From Plakobranchus ocellatus (Eukaryota; Mollusca; Gastropoda; Plakobranchidae), in contig BLXT01004673.1 in assembly GCA_019648995.1 (NCBI GenBank), positions 1,597,232 to 1,625,324 on the forward strand: a stretch of 28,093 bases of DNA. Reading direction: 5' to 3'. Each line of letters opens with the position of its first letter. Position 1 is the stretch's first letter. The position numbers were made by a program, and so were the translations under genes. The notes beneath the pieces were generated by a model that did no database searches, had not been told where the DNA came from, and saw nothing but the letters and a program-made list of their open reading frames with translations. Below are positions 1-9,049 of the stretch, piece by piece.

Positions 1-12
1 CACACACACACC
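1..12. repeat. (CA)n microsatellite at window edge
   Basis: The window opens inside a CA dinucleotide run; its full length lies outside the window. Confidence 0.7.
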
Positions 13-66
13 AAACATTCAACTCTACTAAGCTAACATAAAAACATGACTACATTAGTCCTAACA

Positions 67-97
67 ATTATTATTATCATTATTATTATTATTATTA
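67..97. repeat. (ATT)n microsatellite
   Basis: Run of ATT units with a single interruption (ATC). Ordinary simple repeat in AT-rich intergenic DNA. Confidence 0.85.
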
Positions 98-352
98 AAA
101 TAATTGCTTGCTAGGTTACAATTTAAATAATCCAGATTGTGTTTCATTCAAGTTGCCGTTTTTAAAAAAATAAAACAACACAAAAACCCGCATACAAACA
201 GTTGCGTTATTATCATATAATTAAACAATCATTCAACACCTAAGAATAAGCATGCCTTGTGTGGTTCAAAACGCACTCGAAATAACAATCGGTAACCGTG
301 TTACTATTTTATCCGTCAAAAATCTGTCAATTATCAGCTATACTTTACACAG

Positions 353-612
353 AAAGGGGAGCGATGGCTCATTTGATAGGGTAGTTGGCTACCAAGTAAG
401 AAGTCCGAGGTTCGAATCTCAGTGTGTTTTCATTGCTCCTCTGTGCCCACCCAGCATTAAATGGGTAGCTAGGTCTATTAAGATCCGGCGAAAGTAAAGG
501 CGGCGAGGAAAGCAATGACAAACTACCTCGTAATGCCGTATACCATGAAGAATCAGAACCCTACTCCTGGTTCCCCGATGCTTGGACTAAGCTTGGTACC
601 CTCTTTTCTATT
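353..612 (+). mobile_element. tRNA-derived SINE, family 1, copy a
   Basis: The head resembles a tRNA gene: an A-box-like stretch at about 365-380 and a good B box GGTTCGAATCT at 409-419, the internal RNA polymerase III promoter. It is followed by a body from about 431 that recurs in copy b (2492-2695): the CATTGCTCCTCTG block, a CACCCAGC-TAAATGGGTAGCTAGGTC block, an AAGGCGGCGAGGAAAGCAATG block, and a CCCTACTCCTGGTTCCC block near the 3' end. A two-copy shared body joined to a tRNA head is what defines a SINE. The reading frames through it are by-products. Boundaries are approximate because I could not identify target-site duplications. The family name is not assigned. Confidence 0.75.
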
Positions 613-2491
613 TTACTTTACACAGATCCTCACACGCATTCCCTTTAAAGACAGCCATTGTGTAAAACAGATAACTTTTCATCGCAAAGCGTTTATGTCT
701 AGTTTTTTGCCAAATGTTAATTTCCTAAATGAAAAAAAAAAGTTTTCATGCTATCAAATAATCATTTCAAATCAACTAAAATTGGGTTAGATGATAATAA
801 CTAGGACTCTCATATGCTTTCGGTCTCCAGTGAAATGTAAATCAAGTTGGTCGTGCGAAGTTTGGGACTATTACAATCGAATTATTAATATTAACACAAA
901 GGTAGAACAAGTTTTGTTTTTACATTTTTTGGGGTAAACTTAGGTTACATTACTTCTTTAGATTTATTTTATTTTTCGATCTTAATTTGTAGCATTTTTA
1001 CTTATAGCCATTACTATTAGGTTTGGTATGTAAAAAAAAGAGTGACGATTCGATAAACAAGGAGTTTGTTTGGGTTATAGATATTTCAAGAAACTGAAAA
1101 TAACCCCATTGGGTCAGTTACAAGGTTTTTTTATATCTAGTTTTGTTTGGTCCACATAGGCTTGTTTATTCTGTTTTAAAACACTTTTTGCTTGCGACAC
1201 AAACATCAAGTTTATTTCCTTAAATGTGCTGTGAAAATAGAGAAAAGTAAGTTTTTTTCTTAATCAAGAAACTAGATACGTGTTCGATTTTACTAGAACT
1301 CTAAGCACACATATGTAGCTTCAAATTCGGAATTCTATTGCTGTAACACAATAAATTAAACCCCAAAATAAAATTAAAAATTTAAAAATTTCATATGTTA
1401 ATTTCCAGTCCTATTTTATTCGCTAATATTTCAACCTTTTTAAGCGATGACTAAAATTTATAAAAACAAATCAACATCTACATTTTTGCTAGTCCCTAAA
1501 TTTACATCTAAGCTCTATAAAATAGGGTAAATGCAATGTGAGCATCACAAAAAAATGTGTTTATTGGACTGTCTGCGTATATATGCAGAAATAACTGAAC
1601 ATTTATCTCAAGGTGACACCATAGTCATACATCATTTTGTCACAATGATCCATCCGCAGATTGTGTCACAGTGATTTTAATCGTTTGTCTTTTTTTACAT
1701 AGAGAAAACGCTCTAGTTTGTCTCTTCGAGGTTCTTCAGTCCAATTATCATGCATTTTGTCTGCATTGTGTCTGTGATTTCGGTCTGTTTCTACACATTG
1801 TATGTACTTTAAGTGTTATCTTATCACAAATACGTGTGCTTCATAATTTGAATCTCCAGCATAATTTAGAAATATTCTCTCCTGCTAGTATTAATATTTT
1901 TCATGAAGTTTGAGAGAAGCATTCGCGCAGAACGCATGTAATTACATTTCTGTAGTAAATTATTCAACTTACTGAAAACATCTGACTCTCTTTGTCTGGA
2001 ATTTGTTTTGTTTCACTTTTAAATAATTCAGCTGACTGAGTAAGAATAAGTTAGACTTACTCACAGCAATGCAAGAACTTTACAGATTATAATTGAACTG
2101 CAATGCGGTAAAAAAAAAATAAAACAATTTCTTTTATCTATCATACACAAAATAACCAATGTTGTCTAATGCGTTACATTCCACAAGTTTATGACTAACA
2201 CTGTCCATATTAGGAAACATGGATAGTAATAAATTCATGATCAGTCACTGTTGCGACGCTCACGCATCGCTAAACAGATGACTCATACATGTCTGTCTGT
2301 AAGACTGTTTTTTATTTATTCTGCAAATGCTGCATATTATCCTGTATATTACATATTTTATGTCCTCTGATTGTGTCAGCATCCTCAATTTCGACTATCG
2401 TATTAGCAAATGTCCTATAGTTTCTATACATTTTCAACTATCCATTACTCTATCTGGATTTCTTTCCAGTGCATTATACACAGGAATATCC
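613..2491. other. AT-rich intergenic DNA, nothing recognised
   Basis: No reading frame with recognisable protein similarity, no RNA gene and no clear repeat. Short open frames here (for example 1671-1913) are rich in Phe, Leu and Cys in the way random AT-rich DNA is, and lack domain structure. Confidence 0.6.
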
Positions 2492-2695
2492 CAGTCCGGG
2501 CCAAGTCAGTTTTTCATTGCTCCTCTGCGTCCACCCAGCACTAAATGGGTAGCTAGGTCTCTTAGGACCCGGCAAAAGTGAAGGCGGCGAGGAAAGCAAT
2601 GGCAAACTACCTTATATTGTTGTATGCCAAGAACAATCGGGACCCTACTCCTGGTTCCCTGATGCTTGAGTTAAACGTGGACCCACTTTTATACA
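2492..2695 (+). mobile_element. tRNA-derived SINE, family 1, copy b (head damaged)
   Basis: The body matches copy a closely from the CATTGCTCCTCTG block (about 2514) through the CCCTACTCCTGGTTCCC block (about 2642) and on into the 3' segment. The tRNA-like head is largely missing. A remnant (AGTCCGGGCC, about 2492) aligns with the bases around the B box in copy a, but the B box itself is broken. This copy is therefore 5'-truncated or decayed and could not be transcribed from an internal promoter. Confidence 0.72.
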
Positions 2696-3954
2696 AAGCA
2701 CAATCTACAGGGCAGCACTAAAGGCGGTGTGTTAGAATGGAATTCCCTCTGTAAACTTTATAAGCGGCGTGGAAAAATCAAAGCGAATCTGAACACCACA
2801 AAAAACCTCCTGTTCCGCTATGTACTTATACACAAGTAGTTTTCAGATTAAACTCTCAACTTGCTTTACCAAGAATGGTGTTCTTGTGATAATTGCAAAT
2901 ATCTGCAGGTCTGCAGACGCGTTCTATTTTCAAAATGACCGTAATCCTGCTGTACTTGGTAAAAGTTGAAATGTAAACATTTCAGAAATTATTTAAAGTG
3001 AATACTTTATGGGCAGCAAGTTTTTTTCAAACTTCTTTCTTAATTTTACAAAAAAACAACTGCTTTCCATTTCGTAAACAGCATAATTATTATCAAAGCT
3101 ACATATGTTCCTATGGTGTGTTTAATGTTTGTCTTCACTAAGGGTTACGCGAAACACGAAAAAATAGAAAACGCTCTATTATATTAAAATTAATTGGCAG
3201 ATGTAAGATGTGGCCGTCTTAAGAGTTTTCTAAAAAGCATCTACACAATGCACAATACAAGTACTTAAAATATTTCGAGCTTTTTCTATTCCTTATTATG
3301 CTTGGTCAAGCCCAATTGTTTCTATAGATTCTGCTGGCTAATTTTGTTTCGCGATGTATGTACTTCAGCTAATAACTCACACATTTAAATTTAACACAGT
3401 TATATACTCATGCCAGTCATTATACAATATTGATCATTAATAATACAAAGATGATCTTAACAATCTAATCATAATAAGTTTCTTTCTAGGCATTTGGTTT
3501 TATATATTCTGTAGGAAATTAGTACTTGAAAAAGGAAAAATTGATTACGGATTAGGATACAGAGTTAGCCTTTGAAATGCCTAATTCGTAATGTTATTGT
3601 TTTTTTTCTATCTTTTCTTTCCTATAGTAAAACATTTGAATTAAAGCATATTCCCTCTATGACGTTTTCAATTCTTATTGATAGTAAAATCGAGGGCCAA
3701 TGTATGAAATTGTATTAAAAATCGTCTTGTGAAGGTTAAAAAAAAATAAACGAAAATTTAGTTTATGGCTGTCTTTACAACTGCTTAAAAGAATATCTTC
3801 GAATCTTAAAATATAGACATTCAATACAATTTTTAGCTTTTCCGTATTTAATATGGTATGAGGAGATCAAGACTAAGACATCATTTCGACTAATCTTCTT
3901 GCGAAAATTTGTCTAATTCGTTATTGCAAATGATTTACATTCACCATAATATAT
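2696..3954. other. AT-rich intergenic DNA, nothing recognised
   Basis: Long poly-A and poly-T rich stretches without coding signal, RNA gene or repeat that I could recognise on either strand. Confidence 0.55.
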
Positions 3955-4235
3955 TTCTTCAAATCTCAATGAGCGATCACGAATTAAAAAAATGAGATGG
4001 AGGCAATTTTAGTTTTTTAGGCCATATTTACCTACACAAGGGTTTAGAACACTTAGCAATCACTGGAAATATTGTAAACAAACGCAGGAGAGGTAGATAA
4101 AGAATGACATTCTTTGAAAGTTTTAAGTCATGGGCAATAGGCAAGGGTAAGACGAAGAACTTTATGAAGTTGACTGAGAATAAACGTGAGTGGAAGAACA
4201 TGATCACCTAAGGTACTTAAAAGAGGAAAAGTGCC
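3955..4235 (+). mobile_element. LINE 3'-end fragment (copy A)
   Basis: Aligns with the last part of the larger LINE at 9050-11560: the GAGCGATCA block at 3971 matches 11339, and the AACACTTAGCAATCACTGGAAA block at about 4049 matches 11415. It also matches, in reverse complement, the fragments at 16775-18010 and 23105-25035. It encodes only the decayed C-terminal tail of the reverse-transcriptase polyprotein, with several stops. The family's typical terminus, a GGTAC motif a few bases before the end, sits near 4213. Strong 5' truncation is normal for LINE insertion. It stops a few tens of bases before the segment shared by the two lectin genes begins. Confidence 0.75.
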
Positions 4236-4257
4236 TACTCCCCCCGCATCTGATCAT

Positions 4258-4886
4258 GTTCTTTGTCTTGTTATTTGTCTAACGTTTGCAAATTGGATGA
4301 TCGTGTGCTCTATGAGAAAACATACTTGAACCATATGTTGCTATGTTCTGAACACCCTGAACAGGGAAAGTGGATAATTTTAACTGTTTATGGACATTGG
4401 TTTTTTAGAAGTTCTCTCACTAGCAGGTTGCCTGGTTACAAAAGAACCTACTGAGGGATTGCTCACACTGCTTTTCTGCTTGTAATGAAGAAATGTGAAC
4501 CATTCATTTTTGGCAGCTCCAAGATAACACAAAAAAGGCAAAATTCAAAATTGAAACTGAGTTTAATTTATGCTCAAACTCAGCTGCAGACGACTTATTT
4601 ATTGTGGAGAATCTCTCGAAATTTATGAACCTTTTTTATCTTATGCATCTGGCTATCGAAATCATAACTGAGCATCGAATTTTGTTTTCTCTGTATAAGT
4701 TTAGACTATTTATTCAGACAGCCTTTGCAAAGAATAAACAAGTGGTTTGATATTATTTGCTTATGACAATGCACACATGGTGCTACCTCTTGAAAAAGCA
4801 TTGGTTATTTTCTAAAATTTGATTAAAACTTTTCAACCATAAAGAGATTCGTGACTATGCTGCATACAAATGGTTTTCTGTCTGGC
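4258..4886 (+). repeat. Upstream part of the lectin segmental duplication, copy 1
   Basis: Non-coding sequence with clear colinear similarity to about 21645-22327. Shared landmarks are a TTTGTCTTG block at the start, a TGTAATGAAGAAAT block (4481 and 21883), GGCTATCGAAATCA (about 4651 and 22067), and a near-identical stretch from ACCATAAAGAGATTCGTGAC (4838) to the TATA box. The last is probably the proximal promoter; no specific transcription-factor sites are named. Similarity fades upstream of 4258, where LINE copy A lies. Confidence 0.8.
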
Positions 4887-4915
4887 TATATAAGACACTC
4901 TGTACCCCATGCTCA
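4887..4915 (+). promoter_or_regulatory. Core promoter of lectin gene 1 (TATA and initiator)
   Basis: A strong TATA box, TATATAAG, lies at 4887-4894. A CTCAGCAT initiator-like sequence 28 bases downstream puts the predicted start near 4915. The whole block is conserved in front of lectin gene 2, and downstream lies a conserved exon ending in a consensus splice donor. This is why I read it as the true promoter rather than a chance TATA in AT-rich DNA. Confidence 0.65.
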
Positions 4916-4998
4916 GCATATTCCTCATCCTGAGTAAGCCGGACAGTTCTAGCGTCTTTTACAGTCTACACTTGATCATTCTTTACCAGATCTACACC
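4915..4998 (+). other. Non-coding first exon of lectin gene 1
   Basis: Predicted 5' UTR exon of about 84 bases, from the inferred start to the donor GTAAGT at 4999. It contains no ATG. The last part (TTTTACAGTCTACAC through CTTTACCAGATCTACACC) is almost identical in gene 2 (22398-22439), where a donor follows at the same place. The exon would splice to the acceptor CAG at 5891-5893, placing the first ATG in the next exon. Intron 1 is about 0.9 kb (4999-5893). Confidence 0.62.
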
Positions 4999-5894
4999 GT
5001 AAGTAACAAAGTGTAGTAAGTGTTTATCATTTTTTTTTAATTTCAACTGACTTTAAACCGATAGCTAAAGTCTAATACTAGAGGAAGTCTTAGTTTTTGT
5101 TCCAAATTAACATGTAGGCCTTCATTGAAATCTCAGCACTTAATCACAATAAAGTTAGGTTTCGAATATCATCAGTAAGTTTACTAGTTTAGAGTGTGAA
5201 TATTGCATGTAACTAAAGTTGAGGATACTGCTTTAATAAACTAATTTTGAAAAATAGGAAAAGCGTTAATTGTCCAGGGAAATGAAAAAAGGTCTGATGG
5301 CTCTCAATTAAGGACTCATCATCTTGCAATCTGAAAGGTTTTGCTATAGCAAGAAGCCGTTCGAGATATATCGTGACCGAAAAAAAATTGACGAAAAAAC
5401 TCAATCCATTTGTTATTAGAATGTCTCATCGTAAAATTGATTTTAAAAAAAAATCAGGAGTTACTTGGAACTTTTAGATACATGTTATATCGCAGCAGAA
5501 AAAAAATTATTTAAACTGAAAACAGGAAACGTCCACATTTATAAGGCTAATGTCCATACGATAATTGATTGTACATTTTATGTTAGATTTAATCAATACT
5601 TTCTAATTTCATGGGAAAGGTTTTAAAATCCTTCTTGCTTCAAAATTAACAAATAAGTGCTGCACACTCTTGGCGTGATGCTGTTAGTTCTTTATGAGCA
5701 TGCATTATTTGAAAAATTAAGAGATAGAACAAAAAATTATTCCGACATGTCTTTGTTGGAGCAAGAAATTCATAGAGTTTCAATTCAGATTTCAGATTTC
5801 TGCAAACACTCGTAGATCTGATCACATAATTGTGATCATTGCAAAGAACTGTACACATGATATTTGACATAATTTGTTTCCCCCAACTATCAGA

Positions 5895-7494
5895 ATGTCT
5901 CTCTTACCAATCCTGCTGCTTCTCGGTGTTTGGATGATAGCATCGGTGCAAGGTAAGCAAAGCGAAGCACAAAAAAAAAACATCATAATTACAACAACGA
6001 AAGGGTCAAGGATCACTTTTGGAAGAAGCTGTAAAAGGAAAAAAGATACAAATTTCACTTGCTACAAATTGTAACTCAAGGGGTACAATCTTTCCTACCC
6101 TATAAATATATAGCTGATAACTGATAAAGCTGGTCTTGGATATATAAAATCCCAAGGATGAAAGACAAACGTAAGATGTAATAGTTTTTTTTTTTCATAT
6201 CTTAATACACTTTTCAAAACATCAAAGACTGGGTGATTTAAAGTTTGTTATTGCAGGGATATAATAGACTTTAGTCTTCTATATGATACGCAAAAAAAAT
6301 ATGTTTAGATCGCTGAATGGTTCAAACTGTGCATAAATAATTTAATGATATTGTAAAGAAAGCTCACTGTTGCAGTTGCAGTAAACAAGAACATTTTATA
6401 GACATAATAAAAAAGCAAAACATATGCTCTAAAGGTTGTACCCCTTTTTAGCCCAAAGAAAAGACGCTAGTGGAGCGTATTTCCCATAACGTGTAAAAAA
6501 AAACTATCATATGTGCTACTGCTAATGTTTTAAACCCCATCTTTCTAAAAAAAAAAGAAAAATCAAAGATATTAGCACATAAAATAGGCCTTAGATACTT
6601 TTCGGAAAATTTGATAGGGATACATAATTGTATGTGATTGTCTGTGAAATCTATGAATACTTTTATCATAGAGATTTTTATTCAATGGCCCAAACTTTGT
6701 GTGAATTTCTCGTTGCCGGCTTCTTCTACAGACACTGGGGTTAGTGCATGGAACTGTTATTTTTCAATTAGCTCCATGGGCTCGTACTGAAATTGTGCTG
6801 ATAATTCTCTCTACACCGTTGCATTTTTTTTAACGCATCCCAAAAAGACTACATGCACATTTCAATCGAGATTAAAAAGCAGATTCAATTTTTCTGGTTA
6901 TATTGTAAGAAGAATTGAATGTGTTGAGTTAAATCAGCCAATATTACTAGATTAACAACGGAGTAATTTTCATAATAGAAATCTCGGAGTAAATTGTAGT
7001 GTGCAGGTTCATTTGTGCAAAAACTTGTAAGGATTCCTCTCAACAACTACTAACTACGTGTCAAGCATATTTGACGAAACTTGTTTGGATTTTTTTTTGC
7101 AGGTTATCCAGGCTACAGCGAGCGAATATTTAATGGCAAAAAGTATTACATAAATGATCGTCGTGAATATTTAAACCTAGCCCAAAGGAATGCCCGTTGT
7201 AAAGAAATTGGCGCGTACCTTGTGCAAATTGACAATGTGGAGGAACACAGATTTGTTGCCGGGTTCGTGTTTCGTGTCAAAGGATACGGACCCTATTTCA
7301 CAGGGATAACTGATGAAGGGAGTGAGGGCCGTTATTATAACTTCAACGACAAGTCGCCTGCGAAGTATCTCAAATGGAGATGGTTCCAACCGGACAACTG
7401 GTGGGGCAGAGAACACTGCGTGGAGATCTGGGTTAATAACCTTAATGACTTGAAATGTGGAAGGAAAGGGAGGCACATCTGTGAAGCCGCTTAA
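5895..7494 (+). CDS. Secreted C-type lectin 1, perlucin-like (two coding exons: 5895-5952 and 7103-7494)
   Basis: Predicted 149-residue secreted protein with one short-form C-type lectin domain. Exon 2 begins after a CAG acceptor and encodes a signal peptide (MSLLPILLLLGVWMIASVQ). Its donor GTAAG at 5953 is in phase 1. The acceptor TTTTTGCAG ends at 7102, and splicing creates Gly20. The CTLD exon has exactly four cysteines, in the contexts RCKE, HCVEIW, KCGR and HICE, fitting the C1-C4 and C2-C3 disulphides. QPD (galactose-type selectivity in this fold), the Glu of CVEIW, and Asn-Asp in LND keep the usual calcium-site ligands. The Trp of the standard WND motif is Leu. TGITDE replaces the usual WIGL block. 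By family it should bind galactose-type glycans outside the cell, in immunity or in shell or mucus matrix; which is not decidable here. The start is chosen from the signal peptide and from the match to gene 2. The 1.15 kb intron 2 shares conserved blocks with gene 2. No tRNA, partner gene or operon is associated. Confidence 0.9.
5953..7102 (+). other. Intron 2 of lectin gene 1
   Basis: Phase-1 intron from GTAAG to a polypyrimidine tract and GCAG. Blocks also present in the matching intron of gene 2 include GCAGTTGCA (about 6374 and 26107), CAATCGAGAT (about 6863 and 26912), and a well-kept stretch at about 7003-7053 beginning TGCAGGTTCATTT. No coding exon is recognised between the signal-peptide and CTLD exons. 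Confidence 0.7.
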
Positions 7495-7761
7495 GATATC
7501 CCTATGCATATCTAAAATTCGCTTGACGGAGATAGATTGACCTTTACAAAACCTCAGGTCAAAAGAAAAAAAACGAGACGAAATCTTTCAGAAATTTCTA
7601 GTAAAAAAAAAAATATTTCTTCAAAACACTGTAGAATCATTGGTCCTCCAAAAAAGTTTTAAAAACACATTTCTGAATTTCTGAAGCAAATTGGCCATAG
7701 TTGTAAAGAGAAAACAATGAAAAAAATCTAAAATTCACTTCACTATAAAACCTATTAAAAG

Positions 7762-7767
7762 AATAAA
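7762..7767 (+). terminator. Poly(A) signal of lectin gene 1
   Basis: AATAAA lies 268 bases after the stop codon, just past a CTATTAAAAGAA block that is shared with gene 2. It is followed within about 30 bases by a TTTTTGTTGTTGCTG T/GT-rich stretch, a typical downstream element. Confidence 0.6.
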
Positions 7768-7884
7768 TCCTTATTAGTGATTTTTGTTGTTGCTGTTTTT
7801 GTTTTGTTTTTTATTCCAAAGCAAGAGAGAAGCATACGAATATTCCTCATGCAAAGTAAAACTTTTTGAAAGTAATATGTTTAA

Positions 7885-8182
7885 GTTATTTCTTTCTCTC
7901 TTCCTCATTCTCTCTCTCCCACTCTCTTTCTCTCTATGTGTCTTTCCTCTCGCTCCTTCTTCTTCTTTTTTTTCTGTCTTATGGATAATATCTTGCCTTC
8001 ACATTGTTATATTTATATATATTTTATACACATAATGATGTCTTCTAGCTCTATTCTATCTTTCACCTCTTTTTCTCTGTCTTACTTGTCCTCTCTCCTT
8101 CACTCTCTATCTTATATCTTTCGTCATGCTCTTTATCTCTCTTCTCCTATCTTCTCTTTTCTTTGTCTTCATTTTTCCTTCT

Positions 8183-8222
<40 letters not shown>
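7885..8222. repeat. Pyrimidine-rich tract with (TC)n
   Basis: C/T-rich low-complexity sequence that ends in a pure (TC)n run at about 8186-8222. A comparable tract follows gene 2 at 27897-28003, so it probably belongs to the duplicated unit. Reading frames through it (Leu/Ser/Phe-rich) are artefacts of composition. Confidence 0.85.
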
Positions 8223-8237
<15 letters not shown>

Positions 8238-8244
8238 CGCGCGC
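8222..8244. repeat. (CG)n run, alternating purine-pyrimidine
   Basis: About 11 consecutive CG units directly abutting the (TC)n run. Pure CG alternation of this length is a classic Z-DNA-forming sequence and is strikingly CpG-dense for AT-rich surroundings. Confidence 0.9.
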
Positions 8245-9049
8245 TTTCGTTTATTTATAGTTTGGTCACTCAACTTTGCATTGTCAAACATAAAGGAAAC
8301 CTATCATTTTTCCTAAGCGGCGAAATCAATATTTTTTTAAGCAGATTGAAAAAGTAAATCAGGAAAAATGAAAGATATGTCTCAAACTGGTAACCCGTTT
8401 TGAAAATAATAATTCCATAAGAATTCCAAACTGACATTGCCCAATACTAAACACACAGTTTGTCGAGATTAGCGATGTGAATGCTAGTCCGAACAGTTCA
8501 CAGGTCACTGTTACAGTACACGTTCTTCATTAAATGGCGAAAAAAATTTCATCATTTATCTTTATGATTAAAATGCATTTAAGCAACCTAAATTTTGTTT
8601 CAACACTGAAAAGAGAACACATTGTATCACAAAAACCAATACTAAGATCCGTTTATAAAAGTATAAAAATTTCGTCTCGGGTATGACATTACACAGCATC
8701 CGTCCGACAATTGGCGACTGAATTGGTAAGCCCATGAATTTGAAATTGATGAGGAGGATAATGGAATCTAGTATGACTAAAAATAATACATGCAAAGGGC
8801 GGAAGATCCTTATTAGAACATTGGCTATCCATAGATTTTTACTGCCTTGTGGGTCAGTTACAAATTAAAGGCTAACGTAGAGCCGTAAACAAACCGCCAG
8901 TAGGCACGAAGAAAACACTGCTGCGATATACACAAAATTATAGTCATGTTTCCAAGCTTAACAACGATTTCGGATTACAAGTTTTAAGTTGGTTTGAGAT
9001 TCGGATCCAAATCCTTTGTTTGGCAGGGATAGCTATGAGAGCAGGTGGC
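8245..9049. other. Intergenic DNA, nothing recognised
   Basis: No coding, RNA or repeat signal identified. The region just before 9050 may hold further LINE 5' sequence that is too decayed to recognise. Confidence 0.5.

Noticed and set aside
67-97. Possible CRISPR-like or regularly spaced repeat structures anywhere in the window
   Set aside because: All short repeats are simple microsatellites or transposon copies; no regular repeat-spacer pattern, and this is eukaryotic DNA.
355-425. Candidate free-standing tRNA gene
   Set aside because: The tRNA-like head lacks a proper acceptor-stem pairing and is joined to a repeated body, so it is a SINE head.
5874-6074. Read-through frame from the lectin 1 signal-peptide exon into intron 2
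   Set aside because: It crosses a consensus GTAAG donor that is conserved in gene 2, and the sequence after it is low-complexity Lys/Ile. Treated as intron.
7177-7509. Reverse-strand open frame opposite the lectin 1 CTLD exon (a similar one lies opposite lectin 2)
   Set aside because: It is the antisense shadow of a conserved coding exon; its presence in both copies follows from their DNA similarity.
7936-8357. Forward frames rich in Ser, Leu and Phe, ending in Arg-Ala repeats
   Set aside because: Translation of the (TC)n(CG)n tract in overlapping frames; no gene structure.
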